DNA from: an uncultured Burkholderiales bacterium
GTDB taxonomy: Bacteria > Pseudomonadota > Gammaproteobacteria > Burkholderiales > Eutrophovitaceae
Reading direction: 5' to 3'
DNA length: 64,000 bases
NCBI GenBank assembly: GCA_951812315.1
Contig: CATOSA010000032.1
Span: 62,001 to 126,000, forward strand
The notes beneath the pieces were generated by a model. The model searched no databases. It was not told the DNA's origin and worked only from the letters and a program-made list of their open reading frames with translations. Below, piece by piece: positions 44,708 to 54,007 of this stretch (positions within the stretch are counted from its first letter, which is position 1; every line of letters starts with the position of its first letter). The position numbers were made by a program, and so were the translations under genes.

Positions 44708-45304
44708 ATGGCATTCGCGGTCATTCTGACAGGCGGTATCGGATCGGGCAAAACGACCGCCTCCGACCTGTTCGGCGAACTCGGCGCCGACGTTATCGAC
44801 ACTGATGAAATTGCGAGAGCCTTGACGGCAGCCGGGCAGCCTGCCGTCAAACAGATCGCAAAACGATTCGGTGAAGACGTCGCCAATTCAGACGGATCCC
44901 TTAATCGTGCACGCATGCGCGAGATCGCTTTTCAGGACGAAAGTGCTCGGTTGGATCTGGAGGCCATACTTCATCCATTGATTGGAAAAGAAGTCAGGCG
45001 CCGCCTGTCCGCCTCACCTGGGCCATACGCGCTGGTCGTTATTCCTCTTTTGACCGAAACGCGCGGCCACGAATATGCCAACAGAATTGCGGTTGTTGAC
45101 TGTAGCGAGGAACAACAGATCTCACGAGTCATGAAGCGAAGCAATCTGTCACGCGATCAGGTTCTGGCAATTATGGCGACGCAGGCGACTCGCAAGGATC
45201 GCCTGGCGCTTGCCGATGACGTGATCAACAACGACGAGTCGCCGCAATCTCTGCATTCACTAGTAAGCGCTCTGCATCGGAAATATCTGAAACTGGCCGC
45301 CTGA
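44708..45304 (+). CDS. coaE: Dephospho-CoA kinase CoaE
   Basis: This is a 198-residue P-loop kinase for the last step of coenzyme A synthesis. The Walker A motif is LTGGIGSGKTTASDLF; conserved pieces are DVIDTDEIARALTAAG, EAILHPLIGKEVRRRL and VVIPLLTETRGH. Length is normal. It lies between pilD and zapD, matching the Pseudomonas-like order. Confidence 0.96.
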   Translation: MAFAVILTGGIGSGKTTASDLFGELGADVIDTDEIARALTAAGQPAVKQIAKRFGEDVANSDGSLNRARMREIAFQDESARLDLEAILHPLIGKEVRRRLSASPGPYALVVIPLLTETRGHEYANRIAVVDCSEEQQISRVMKRSNLSRDQVLAIMATQATRKDRLALADDVINNDESPQSLHSLVSALHRKYLKLAA

Positions 45305-45376
45305 CGGCTCGCGCTGCGGAGTTTCTTTTTGCAACCGAATCGGCAATACTAACGGCGCTCCTGACGCACACACCGC

Positions 45377-45418
45377 CACTGTCACATCATCACCGTCACA
45401 CCATCACTGTCAGACGAC
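45377..45418 (+). repeat. 14-bp degenerate tandem repeats before zapD
   Basis: CACTGTCACATCAT (45377-45390), CACCGTCACACCAT (45391-45404) and CACTGTCAGACGAC (45405-45418) are three adjacent copies with few changes. A fourth partial copy (CACCGTGATCTG) contains the GTG start codon itself. Confidence 0.7.
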
Positions 45419-45422
45419 CACC

Positions 45423-46175
45423 GTGATCTGCTACGAGTTTCCGCTCAATGAAAGGGTGCGTACACTGCTCAGAATTGAGAAGCTCTACGAGCGCGCGCAG
45501 TATTTCATTTCTAAAGATGATCCGGAGGCGCATCACGTTGCAATCCTGACGCTGTTCGAAGTACTTGAAGTCGCTGGACGTGCCGACCTGAAATCGGAAT
45601 TGATGCAGGAACTGGAACGCAAGAAGCACCAATTGGATGCACTCAAGGATAATCCATCAGTTGAACAACGCACCCTTGTGGCAATTAACCGGGAGACCGA
45701 GGAGGCAATTGCTGACTTGCTCCATTCATCCGGAAAAACCGGACAGGAATTGCGTGAGAACGAGTGGTTGATGGCCATCAGGCAGCGTACTGCAATTCCC
45801 GGCGGGATATGCGAGTTCGATCTGCCTTCCTACCATCACTGGATGCATCTTCCGCCCGAGGCACGCAGACACGATCTCGACGAATGGCTCTCCCCATTTC
45901 AACCACTACGCCGTGGCGTACGCCTGATTCTTCGATTGCTGCGTGAGAGCGGGAAAATGACACAACAAACCGCTCACAAAGGCGTATTTCAACAAATGCT
46001 GGCTGGCAGGCAAGCGCAGATGCTACGGCTACGAATCGACGACAATTATGCGTATTCTCCTGAAATCAGTGCCAACAAATATGCGATTAACATTCGATTT
46101 GCCTCCATTTCCGGATCGCGGCGCCAGCTTAGCGACGCAGACATCGACTTCGAGTTGACATTCTGTAATGTGTAA
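45423..46175 (+). CDS. zapD: Cell division protein ZapD
   Basis: The frame starts with GTG at 45423 and encodes 250 residues. ZapD bundles FtsZ filaments at the division site. The sequence fits: [20 protein letters not shown] at the start, then an alpha-helical domain ([32 protein letters not shown]) and a beta-rich C-terminal part ([38 protein letters not shown]). The start has a poor ribosome site; the upstream sequence is a 14-base repeat. It ends two bases before yacG. Confidence 0.93.
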   Translation: MICYEFPLNERVRTLLRIEKLYERAQYFISKDDPEAHHVAILTLFEVLEVAGRADLKSELMQELERKKHQLDALKDNPSVEQRTLVAINRETEEAIADLLHSSGKTGQELRENEWLMAIRQRTAIPGGICEFDLPSYHHWMHLPPEARRHDLDEWLSPFQPLRRGVRLILRLLRESGKMTQQTAHKGVFQQMLAGRQAQMLRLRIDDNYAYSPEISANKYAINIRFASISGSRRQLSDADIDFELTFCNV

Positions 46176-46177
46176 AG

Positions 46178-46375
46178 ATGGAAAATTCGCGCGCGAGCGG
46201 GCTGGTCGTTAACTGCCCACAATGCGCCAAGCCTCTGGCTTGGGATCCAGAAAATGCTTACCGCCCATTCTGTTCGGAGCGTTGTAAGCTGATCGATCTC
46301 GGCCAATGGGCATCGGGAAACTACCGCGTTCCCGCGGATACGGATCAGTCTCCGTCAAACGATAACGAAGCCTGA
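46178..46375 (+). CDS. yacG: DNA gyrase inhibitor YacG
   Basis: This 65-residue zinc protein has the YacG four-cysteine pattern: [11 protein letters not shown] (CxxC) and [19 protein letters not shown] (CxxxC). It binds GyrB and inhibits gyrase in E. coli. The acidic tail is typical. It sits two bases after zapD and is probably co-translated. Confidence 0.95.
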   Translation: MENSRASGLVVNCPQCAKPLAWDPENAYRPFCSERCKLIDLGQWASGNYRVPADTDQSPSNDNEA

Positions 46376-46455
46376 TACCAACTCATGAGACAAGCATGAA
46401 TACCGCGAACGAAACCTGGAAGCGTTGAAAGCACAGTTTCGCAGTCAATAGCCTT

Positions 46456-47403
46456 TCAGCTTCGCTCAAGCCACGCGGCGCGCATCATCGCCACACCATG
46501 TGCCCCGCTTACCCAGGCGTCGGGCAAATCAACGCGACCAAGTCCCCCCAACGCATAAACAGGAATCGGCGTATCCACCGCTAATTGCCTGAAACGAGTC
46601 CATCCAAGCGGCCGCGCCTGCGGGTGAGTTGGCGTCACATTGACCGGGCCGGCAACGACGAAATCCAGTTCGAGCTTTGCGGCCCGCTGCAGCTCGCGTT
46701 CGTCGTGACAGGAGGCAGCGCACCAATTGAATTGCGGGCGGCTGTTCGCTCGCATCAATTGCCTTGCAGTCAAATGCACCCCATCGGCGCCCACATCGTT
46801 CGCCAACTCGGCGTCACCATTGATCAACACCTTCGCCCCATGATGCCGACAGCGCCGCATGACTTCAATAACGAAATGCCTTAGCCGCTTTTTTTCGAAG
46901 CTCTTCTCGCGCACCTGGACCAGGCGGAGCCCTCTTGCCAACGCATCATCAAGACCCGCCAAAAATTCGCTCTCTCCGGATTCACTGGCATTCGTAATCG
47001 CGTATAAATCGGGCAGCTCGAGCGCTTTGAGAACGGCCGTATTTGCCGACAGAAGCGGCGATACCCCAGGTGTGCCAAGTCGCTGCCAGGCAAACGCCTG
47101 CGCTTCCCTCGAAACCGGATCCCCGCTCCATTGAACGACTCGCATAAAATGCAGTTTCACGAGTGCATGCGGGTAGCTGTACATGCGGGTCAGCCAAGGG
47201 AAAATGCGCTGCGCCTGAATACCGAGCTCTTCATCCAGTTCGCGACACAATGCCTGCGATGGCGATTCGCCCTCTTCTATTTTGCCGCCCGGAAACTCCC
47301 AGTAACCTTCGCAAACTTTTCCGCGCGGTCGTTGCGCCAGCAGAAAGCTGCCGTCCGGGCGCTGCAACACTGCAGCAGCCACATCAACGGTCTTGTCAGT
47401 CAA
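46456..47403 (-). CDS. Nudix hydrolase (MutT-like) fused to thiamine-phosphate-synthase-like domain
   Basis: The frame is open to 47517 but overlaps the DUF815 gene; the best start is TTG at 47403, giving 315 residues. Domain 1 (to about 135) is a Nudix hydrolase: EGYWEFPGGKIEEGESPSQA and the box RELDEELGI. Domain 2 (about 145-315) has the ThiE TIM-barrel signature: LVQVREKSF, VLINGDAELANDVGADGVHL and the phosphate loop FVVAGPVNVTPTHPQA. This fusion is common in gammaproteobacteria. It probably cleans 8-oxo-dGTP; the ThiE-like half may not make thiamine. Confidence 0.9.
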   Translation of the reverse strand: MTDKTVDVAAAVLQRPDGSFLLAQRPRGKVCEGYWEFPGGKIEEGESPSQALCRELDEELGIQAQRIFPWLTRMYSYPHALVKLHFMRVVQWSGDPVSREAQAFAWQRLGTPGVSPLLSANTAVLKALELPDLYAITNASESGESEFLAGLDDALARGLRLVQVREKSFEKKRLRHFVIEVMRRCRHHGAKVLINGDAELANDVGADGVHLTARQLMRANSRPQFNWCAASCHDERELQRAAKLELDFVVAGPVNVTPTHPQARPLGWTRFRQLAVDTPIPVYALGGLGRVDLPDAWVSGAHGVAMMRAAWLERS

Positions 47404-47411
47404 CGTTTTAC

Positions 47412-48299
47412 TTATGATCGCTTGCGCGCAAGTTCCGCCACATCTTGGCGACCCACCCAGTCGCGCGCAAATTGCCACGCGACACGACCGCTGCGCGACC
47501 CCCGCAGCAAAGCCCACTGCAAGGCTTCCTGGCGCACGTTTTCCTTGTCGACCTTCTTCTTTGCGAGCTTGCCAAGCCAGTAATAGACGATCGCCAGGTA
47601 CTCGTCCTGGTCAAACGGATAGAACGAAACCCAAAGACCGAACCTCTCGGAGAGCGATATTTTTTCCTCGACACTCTCGCCAGGATGTATTTCCTCGCCG
47701 AGATATTTCGTCTCAAGGTTTTCCTGCATGTATTCGGGCATCAAATGGCGTCGATTGGACGTCGCGTAAATCAGCACGTTGTCCGACGTCGCCGAAATCG
47801 AGCCATCGAGAACAACTTTCAATGCTTTGTATCCAGGCTCTTCGGCATCGAACGACAGGTCGTCGCAGAAGATGATAAAGCGGTACGGGGCCGCCTCCAC
47901 CATGTCGACAATGTCGGGCAAATCCAGCAGATCGTGTTTCTCGACCTCGATCATCCGCAGTCCCTTACCCGCGAACTTGTTCAAGACAGCCTTGACCAAA
48001 GACGATTTGCCAGTGCCCTTTGCGCCAGTCAAAACCACATTATTGGCGCTAAAGCCCTCGACAAATTGCCGGGTATTCTGTTCCACCAACCGCTTTTGAT
48101 CGGAGACGCCTTGCAGATCGCTCAACCGAATTTTGTGTGGGCTGGTCACAGGTTGAAGAAAGCCGCCATTGGCACGCCGTCGCCAACGATAGGCGATCGC
48201 TTGCTTCCAGTCCGGAGATTCCGGCTTGGCCGGCACGATCTGTTCGACCCTATCCAGAATGCGTTCAAGTTTCTGAAACAGCTGATCCCAATCCGCCAC
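47412..48299 (-). CDS. DUF815 AAA-type ATPase
   Basis: This is a 295-residue ATP-binding protein. Walker A is VLTGAKGTGKSSLVKAVL near residue 93, Walker B is FIIFCDDLSFDAEE, and sensor-like IYATSNRRHLMPEYMQ follows. These are the standard DUF815 motifs. Partner and function are unknown. It lies two bases downstream of argJ and overlaps the region where the Nudix-ThiE gene begins, so the three form one minus-strand unit. Confidence 0.9.
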   Translation of the reverse strand: MADWDQLFQKLERILDRVEQIVPAKPESPDWKQAIAYRWRRRANGGFLQPVTSPHKIRLSDLQGVSDQKRLVEQNTRQFVEGFSANNVVLTGAKGTGKSSLVKAVLNKFAGKGLRMIEVEKHDLLDLPDIVDMVEAAPYRFIIFCDDLSFDAEEPGYKALKVVLDGSISATSDNVLIYATSNRRHLMPEYMQENLETKYLGEEIHPGESVEEKISLSERFGLWVSFYPFDQDEYLAIVYYWLGKLAKKKVDKENVRQEALQWALLRGSRSGRVAWQFARDWVGRQDVAELARKRS

Positions 48300-48301
48300 A
48301 T

Positions 48302-49528
48302 CTAACTCCGATAGTCAGCGTTAATGCTGACGTATTGGTGCGACAAATCGCAGGTCCATACCGTCGCCGAGGCGACGCCACGGTTCAAGCGAACGCACAC
48401 CGTAATTTCATCTTCATTCATGATTCGTTGCGCATCTTCTTCTTTATACCCTGGCGCCCGGCCACCTCCCGACGCAACAAGTACGTTCCCCAGATAGACA
48501 TCGAGCGCCGACACATCAAGATCATCGACCCCTGAATAACCGATTGCGGCAAGAATGCGTCCCAGGTTTGGATCAGACGCATAGAACGCGGTCTTGACCA
48601 GGGGTGAATGACCAATGGAATAGGCTATTGCGCGGCACTCGTCTTCATCGCGCCCGTCTTCCACACGCACGGTAATAAACTTGGTGGCACCTTCCCCATC
48701 TCGAACCAGCATCTGGGCAAGCTCGATGCAAACATCGGCAATCGCCTCCTGCAACAGCCCATAGCCATCAGATGTATCTGCGCAAATTTCGGGACACGGC
48801 GTCGATCCAGTTGCGATCAACATTACGCTGTCATTGGTAGACGTATCTCCATCGACAGTCACACAGTTAAAGCTTCGTTGCGTCGCATGTTCAAGCATGC
48901 GTTGTAACATTTTCTTCGAAACCGGCGCATCTGTTGCTATGAAGGCAAGCATTGTGGCCATGTTTGGCCGAATCATTCCCGAGCCCTTCGCGATCCCCGT
49001 CACCGTTACGGCGCTGCCACCGACCGTCAACTGCCGAGACACTGCCTTGGGAACAGTGTCTGTTGTCATAATCGCTTCCGCGGCATCGAGCCAACCGTGT
49101 TCTGACAATGCATTCACACACGCCGGCAACGCTTCGACAATTCGATCGTCCGGCAAGTCCTCCATGATGACGCCAGTCGAATAAGGCAGAACAGCGCGGA
49201 CATCGCAGTCCAGCAGGAGACCAACTTCCCGGCACACGCGTGTTGCGCGCGCCTTGCCTTCTTCTCCAGTGCCGGCATTTGCGCAGCCGGTATTTACAAC
49301 CATGGCTCGCACCGGCATTTGCGCAAGATGCGACTTGGCCAGGATCACAGGCGCTGCGCAGAATCTGTTCTGGGTAAAAACGCCGACAACCTCAGAGCCC
49401 TCTGCGAGAGAAATGACGAGAAGATCCTTTCGATCCGCAGTCCTGATTCCGGCGCGCGCAACGCCAAGGCGAACCCCGCCTACGGCGAAAAGTTCGTCAG
49501 GGTTCGGAGCGGATAGATTGACCGGCAT
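48302..49528 (-). CDS. argJ: Bifunctional ornithine acetyltransferase / N-acetylglutamate synthase ArgJ
   Basis: This 408-residue Ntn-type enzyme recycles the acetyl group in arginine synthesis. Signatures: [18 protein letters not shown] near 50, [23 protein letters not shown], the self-cleavage site [18 protein letters not shown] (nucleophile Thr) and [20 protein letters not shown]. The C-terminal part has [15 protein letters not shown]. The frame is complete and starts the argJ-DUF815-Nudix unit. Confidence 0.96.
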   Translation of the reverse strand: MPVNLSAPNPDELFAVGGVRLGVARAGIRTADRKDLLVISLAEGSEVVGVFTQNRFCAAPVILAKSHLAQMPVRAMVVNTGCANAGTGEEGKARATRVCREVGLLLDCDVRAVLPYSTGVIMEDLPDDRIVEALPACVNALSEHGWLDAAEAIMTTDTVPKAVSRQLTVGGSAVTVTGIAKGSGMIRPNMATMLAFIATDAPVSKKMLQRMLEHATQRSFNCVTVDGDTSTNDSVMLIATGSTPCPEICADTSDGYGLLQEAIADVCIELAQMLVRDGEGATKFITVRVEDGRDEDECRAIAYSIGHSPLVKTAFYASDPNLGRILAAIGYSGVDDLDVSALDVYLGNVLVASGGGRAPGYKEEDAQRIMNEDEITVCVRLNRGVASATVWTCDLSHQYVSINADYRS

Positions 49529-49960
49529 ATCAAATGCTGTCTATTCAGGGACGATAGGAACAACGCTATCAGACCGGCTGGTCTTCGACCTGGCCTGTCC
49601 GAACATTGCAGATTTGTCCCGTTTCATTTTCGTGCGTGACATCGTCAGCACCTGTTGCACCGTCGCGTTTTCGAGAAACCACGCCCGAGCAATGCCTGGT
49701 TTTACGACAAACGCTAGTCTGTATATTTCACGAAGGATTCGTTTCTCAGGAGAAATGTGCCTAAACAGATTGGACGATCGGGCGCAGAGGAATAGCCAGA
49801 CTATTGCGCCGGATTCTCTCCAAACAGGTCGATCGTTCAAGCTGTGACCGCAAATTCTTGCTGAAAGCGAATAGGTACAATCTGCTCCCGCAACAAAATG
49901 CCCAATAGTTTCTGTATCAAGTTGATTCGTTACGCCATTATGCGGCTTACACGACCGCTT
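49529..49960. other. Intergenic stretch between argJ and the IS110 element
   Basis: Open frames cross this stretch on both strands, but none has a ribosome site and recognisable features. secA usually precedes argJ in relatives; no trace is visible. Nothing can be called. Confidence 0.45.
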
Positions 49961-49969
49961 GACGAAGTA

Positions 49970-50264
49970 TGCAGGCTTGTATGGTACGTCCTGCACCTGA
50001 GGGTGCCGGGGTGGAGGGACGATGCAGGCTATCTGCCGTAACCGGACAGACCGAACTAGCCATGTCCCCACTCTGTCTTTCTGAGCGTCGATTTGGGAAG
50101 CAGCGGCAAGTGTTTGCGCACCTGACCGCCGATAGAAACAAGCTAACGCGGCAAAGACAGCCCCCCCTCGGCACGTTTAAGTGTACGGCGATACGGGCGG
50201 CTTGAGCACGGCGTTGTCCATGTATGCAGCCGTTGTTGCCATTGGCCGTGGAAGTGGAGCTTAC
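49970..50264 (+). ncRNA. Candidate bridge RNA region of the IS110 element
   Basis: By analogy with IS621 and relatives, the segment upstream of the transposase should encode a structured guide RNA that pairs with target and donor. The segment has GC-rich self-complementary stretches (TGCAGGCT near 49970, CCTGCACC, GGTGCCGGGGTGG, TGCAGGCTATCTGC near 50025). I could not draw a consensus fold by eye. Confidence 0.35.
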
Positions 50265-51245
50265 ATGTCTGATTCACACAAGAGCATCGAAGTCATCGGC
50301 GCGGACATTAGCCAGTGCGAAATCGTTATTGCCTGGGCGCGCTCGCAGCGACCTTGCCAGCGTATTGCCAATAAGCGCGAGGCCATTGTGGTCTGGCTCA
50401 AACAACTTCCCGCAGGCTGTGTTATCGGCATGGAGGCCACGGGCCGGTTACATCAGCAGCTGGCTGATCTGGCTGCAGGACATGGACACGTCGTGTACGT
50501 CCTTAACCCCAAGCATGTAGCGTCTTACGCCAGGGGCGTGGGCCAGCGCGGCAAGACCGATCCAATGGACGCGGGCGTGATTGCCCGTTATGTCGATCGC
50601 GAACGTGATGGGCTACATCGTTATGTCGTACCCAGCGCCTTGCAGCGCACGCTGCGTGATTTGATCAGCCAACGCGCGAGCGTCGTGCGTCATACTACGG
50701 CGCTGCGCCAGAGCATCCGGGCTACGGGCACGCGGTCCAACCGCGCCTTAAAGCGCGCGCATCAAGGCGCCTTGAAGAGCCTGAACACGCTGCTCGCCGA
50801 GCTCAACAACGAGCTCAAACGCGTCATTGCACACAACGATGAACTGGAGAACAAACGCAAGCAACTGCAGCGCATTCGCGGCATTGGCTTTATCAACAGC
50901 GCGGCGTTGACCCATCGCTTCGATCACACGCCCTTTGCCAATAGCGATGCGGTGGTGGCCGCCTACGGATTGGACCCGCGCCCGAAGGATTCTGGTACTC
51001 ATCAGGGCAAGCGGCGCCTGACCAAACAGGGCAATGCGGAGGATCGGCGGCTGATCTACCTGGCTGGGCAGGCAGCGGCAAAGACAAAATTGTTCAAACC
51101 AATTTATCGCGCACTACTAGCCAGGGGCTTGGCAACCACCGAGGCCATTGTGATCCTGGCCAGAAAGCTACTGCGCATCGCCTTTGCCATCTGGACTTCA
51201 GGACAACCGTTCAAGCCTGATATGGTCGGAAAAAAACCTTGCTAA
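50265..51245 (+). CDS. IS110-family transposase (DEDD recombinase with Transposase_20 domain)
   Basis: I start at the ATG at 50265 (GTGGAG upstream), giving 326 residues. N-terminal RuvC-like DEDD domain: EVIGADISQCEIVIAW (first Asp), GCVIGMEATGRLHQQL (Glu), VVYVLNPKHVASYARGVGQR, then KTDPMDAGVIARYV (Asp pair). C-terminal Tnp_20 domain: LQRIRGIGFINSAALTHRF, AVVAAYGLDPRPKDSGTHQG and RRLTKQGNAEDRRLIYLAGQ, with the Ser nucleophile expected in the GTHQGKR region or nearby. The gene looks intact. Confidence 0.92.
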   Translation: MSDSHKSIEVIGADISQCEIVIAWARSQRPCQRIANKREAIVVWLKQLPAGCVIGMEATGRLHQQLADLAAGHGHVVYVLNPKHVASYARGVGQRGKTDPMDAGVIARYVDRERDGLHRYVVPSALQRTLRDLISQRASVVRHTTALRQSIRATGTRSNRALKRAHQGALKSLNTLLAELNNELKRVIAHNDELENKRKQLQRIRGIGFINSAALTHRFDHTPFANSDAVVAAYGLDPRPKDSGTHQGKRRLTKQGNAEDRRLIYLAGQAAAKTKLFKPIYRALLARGLATTEAIVILARKLLRIAFAIWTSGQPFKPDMVGKKPC

Positions 51246-51290
51246 AAACCATAGGAACTAAGCTGCAGGTTCTGTCTAACGCAGCACATA

Positions 51291-51324
51291 AAAAACCGGC
51301 AGGGGCTGTGCCCGCTGCCGGTTT
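51291..51324 (-). terminator. Minus-strand terminator-like hairpin beside the IS110 element
   Basis: AAACCGGCAG pairs with CTGCCGGTTT around a GC-rich loop (51293-51324). On the minus strand a run of T (51290-51295) and AT-rich sequence follow. It is a second stop signal for the cyclase-family gene, or the original one before other DNA was added. Confidence 0.6.
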
Positions 51325-51411
51325 GAGTGATTTACCTTCGTTATTATTAGTTATGCAATACAGGCGTAGCCAGATGTGCGGCGCCGACCATAAAAATAAC
51401 TTATCACATCC

Positions 51412-51440
51412 AAAAAAGAGGCTGCCTGAAAGACAGCCTC
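51412..51440 (-). terminator. Rho-independent terminator of the cyclase-family gene
   Basis: On the minus strand GAGGCTG pairs with CAGCCTC around a 9-base loop, followed by six T (51412-51417). It lies 35 bases after the stop at 51475. Confidence 0.88.
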
Positions 51441-51474
51441 TCTTCAACCAAGCCAGATTCTAGTACAAATCCGC

Positions 51475-52593
51475 TTAGTACAAGACGACCGGGTTACCCG
51501 GGGAGCCGGTTGCACCGATCATGCGCAGCGGTGCCCAGATGAACGCGGCTTCCTTGATACCGGCATCTACCAGCGACTTGGTATCCACGTTCTCCAGGTT
51601 CCAGATGCCGTAGCGAGTCTGGATCTGCGTGTGACACGGTACTGCCCAACCTTCAACTTCGTTACCCGGCTGCGCATCGTTGGCTGAGGTGTCACCCATG
51701 GTCAGCGCAATATTGCGGGACGCAAAGTAGTCACAAGCGCTCAAACCGAAGCCCGGCTCGCCTTGTGCGAAGATTGCTCGCGCAGCGGCGCGCTGATCGG
51801 AGTTCATCGACTTGTAACGGTCGTTACTCCAGGTGTTGCCTTGACCGGTATGCAATGCGACGCAGTCGCCCGACTTGATCGAGTCAACGCCTGCTGCTCT
51901 TACCATGCCCCTGACATCATCAGCGCTAACTATGCCGCCGACGTCCGCGGGACCCTGAGGGATGGGCAGCATTTCCGCACTTGCAGAAATCTGACCCTTG
52001 GACTTCTTGTACGCCACTGCGTCAAGTACGACCAGTCGGCAGACATAGCCGAGTTCGCCAACGTGTTCCACGCCCAATGGGCCCATGCCCATTACACGGC
52101 CGCCAGCACCTCTTTCGTAGCCGTTTTCAGCTGACATCGGGTCGACACCGTTGTAAAAGAACATGCCGTTGGCGGTGTTTACGCCAATGTGTCCAGGTCC
52201 ATCAAACTGGGTCTGGATCTGGCCGATCTCAGTGGTCAGTTGCTCATCGTGATACACCAGCGCGTTCTTTCCGAACGGGCCACCGGTCGGTGTTCCGGGG
52301 ATCGACATGTGCCAGATACGCGGACCGAATGCAGGCGCTTCACGATGGTAGTACTTGCCAATCGTCAATGCCTTGTACTGCTTAACCCTGGCCAGCGCGC
52401 GCTTGATGTTGGCGGAATTTCTGGTGTGGTTTGCGCTGCCTGCGCGGTCACCCGCGCCCCAGAACTTGGACGGTGCCCACTTCTCGGTAATCGGGGCGTT
52501 GTTGACCGGACCTGCCAGAGGCGTTCCAGCCATGGCCGTAGTGGCACCAAGGCAAAGTCCGGCGACGGCCGTTGCAATTACTGATAGCTTCAT
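51475..52593 (-). CDS. Exported cyclase-family (kynurenine-formamidase-like) metal hydrolase
   Basis: This is a 372-residue protein with a signal peptide (LSVIATAVAGLCLGATTAMA). It belongs to the cyclase family (PF04199): the metal motif, typically HxGTHxDxPxH, reads QTQFDGPGHIGV, keeping Asp and His but with Gln for the first His. Later come DCVALHTGQGNTW (strand with His), EPGFGLSACDYFASRNI and GDTSANDAQPG with EGWAVPCHTQ, all characteristic. It acts in the periplasm on an amide or lactone of unknown identity. It is divergent from the dioxygenase gene. Confidence 0.85.
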   Translation of the reverse strand: MKLSVIATAVAGLCLGATTAMAGTPLAGPVNNAPITEKWAPSKFWGAGDRAGSANHTRNSANIKRALARVKQYKALTIGKYYHREAPAFGPRIWHMSIPGTPTGGPFGKNALVYHDEQLTTEIGQIQTQFDGPGHIGVNTANGMFFYNGVDPMSAENGYERGAGGRVMGMGPLGVEHVGELGYVCRLVVLDAVAYKKSKGQISASAEMLPIPQGPADVGGIVSADDVRGMVRAAGVDSIKSGDCVALHTGQGNTWSNDRYKSMNSDQRAAARAIFAQGEPGFGLSACDYFASRNIALTMGDTSANDAQPGNEVEGWAVPCHTQIQTRYGIWNLENVDTKSLVDAGIKEAAFIWAPLRMIGATGSPGNPVVLY

Positions 52594-52876
52594 GGGTGTT
52601 TCTCCTTCCCCTTACAATTTGGATTGACGCGGAATTATTGTGGTTTCGTTCCGCGAGCGGGATTGCTTGGATGCCCTGTTCTTCGCGGAAGTACGCTACA
52701 TTGGCACAAGAGCCTGAAGCATGCAAGGTTTGCCATGAGCAGCACATTGACATAGCTCAAACCGGGCCGTAATGTAACTTTCATAATATTGCGTTTCCCA
52801 TGCAACGTTCGGCTGCGCCTGTCCCTCGCTGAGGGCGTTCCGGGTCGAATGCATGTCAATCAACGGAGTTCGCACA

Positions 52877-53755
52877 GTGCTGACCGACACACAGCTTCAA
52901 ACCTACCGCAAGGACGGTGTCATCGTCGTGGAAAACGTCTTCGATCCAGCGATTCTTGATCGCTTGCGGGAAGTCATTGCCGAGTTCGTGGAGCGTTCCA
53001 AAGAGGTGACGAGTCACGACGATGTCTACGATCTGGAACCGTCCCATACGCCGGAACATCCTCATGTGCGCCGCATCAAAACACCGCATAAATTGCACCC
53101 CATATTCTGGGAGATCGCGAAAAGCGCGAAGTTGACGTCAATCCTGCGGTCGATTCTGGGACCAAATGTGCGGCTTCATGGGTCCAAGCTCAATATGAAG
53201 CTTCCGCATTGCGGTGCAGCAGTCGAATGGCACCAGGACTGGGCGTTTTATCCACATACCAATGACGACATCCTCGCGGTCGGGGTCATGATTGACGACG
53301 TCGAGGCTGACAATGGGCCGTTGCTGGCGTTGCCCGGTACACATCGGATAGACAAAGTCTGGAATCATCATCAGGACGGGCGTTTCTGCGGTGCGATGGA
53401 TCCCACCGCGACGCCTGATCTCGATTTTTCGAAGGCTGCTGCCTGTACCGGCAAGGCGGGATCGTGTTCATTTCATCACGTTCGCCTGGTACACGGTTCG
53501 TCGAAGAACGAATCTGACAAGCGCCGCCACCTGTTGTTGCTCGAGTGTGCGGCTGCGGACGCCTGGCCATTGCTCAGATTTACCACTCTCGAGGAACTTG
53601 ACAGTCGCATGATCTGTGGCGAGCCGACGATTGAGCCGCGAGCCGAAAAGGTCCCGATGCGTATGCCTTTACCCGGCGCCCTTGCAGAAGGCTCGATATA
53701 CGAGAATCAGACCGCATTGCGCAACCGCTTCTTTGAAGCGAAGGCCGCAACCTGA
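52877..53755 (+). CDS. Phytanoyl-CoA dioxygenase (PhyH) family protein 1
   Basis: I prefer the GTG at 52877 because GGAG lies eight bases upstream and the product then starts LTDTQLQTYRKDGVIVVEN, typical of the family; an ATG at 52853 is in frame. The 292-residue enzyme has the Fe(II) triad of 2-oxoglutarate dioxygenases: WHQDWAFYP (His-x-Asp) and SFHHVRLVHGSSKNES (distal His, then an oxoglutarate-binding residue downstream). It should hydroxylate an organic substrate using O2 and 2-oxoglutarate. It opens the plus-strand catabolic cluster. Confidence 0.9.
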   Translation: MLTDTQLQTYRKDGVIVVENVFDPAILDRLREVIAEFVERSKEVTSHDDVYDLEPSHTPEHPHVRRIKTPHKLHPIFWEIAKSAKLTSILRSILGPNVRLHGSKLNMKLPHCGAAVEWHQDWAFYPHTNDDILAVGVMIDDVEADNGPLLALPGTHRIDKVWNHHQDGRFCGAMDPTATPDLDFSKAAACTGKAGSCSFHHVRLVHGSSKNESDKRRHLLLLECAAADAWPLLRFTTLEELDSRMICGEPTIEPRAEKVPMRMPLPGALAEGSIYENQTALRNRFFEAKAAT

Positions 53756-54007
53756 TCTGCCGCCGTAACGCGTTATGATCTTTCGCAATACGTGTTTCGG
53801 AGAATTGTTGTAGCGACGCACTGAATGTTGCGACGCCGGCGGTGCGACACCGACCGGTAGCCCGACGTACCACTAGTGCCGACGGGCGCCTGGAACAGCG
53901 ATTTGCCAGTTCAATTCGGCAAGATGGGCAGTCCAGCCTTGCAGGTCGTTTGGTTCGGGGTTTGCCATATTGGAAGAAAAACAAGCGGATTCAGGAAAGG
54001 GGGAGTC

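Larger units (their letters stand above)
49970..51290 (+). mobile_element. IS110-family insertion sequence (ends approximate)
   Basis: A complete IS110-type transposase gene (50265-51245) is preceded by about 290 bases of non-coding, hairpin-rich DNA, the layout of IS110 elements that encode a bridge RNA at the left end. No terminal inverted repeats or target duplications are expected in this family, so the ends cannot be fixed from one copy. ATGCAGGCT occurs at 49969 and 50023. The right end probably lies before the terminator at 51291. Confidence 0.6.

Noticed and set aside
45340..45430. CRISPR-like array before zapD
   Set aside because: The 14-base units are adjacent without unique spacers, so it is a simple tandem repeat.
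49541..50071. A 176-codon minus-strand frame upstream of argJ
   Set aside because: Sequence is low in structure-like pattern, runs across the left part of the IS110 region, and has no ribosome site or family signature.
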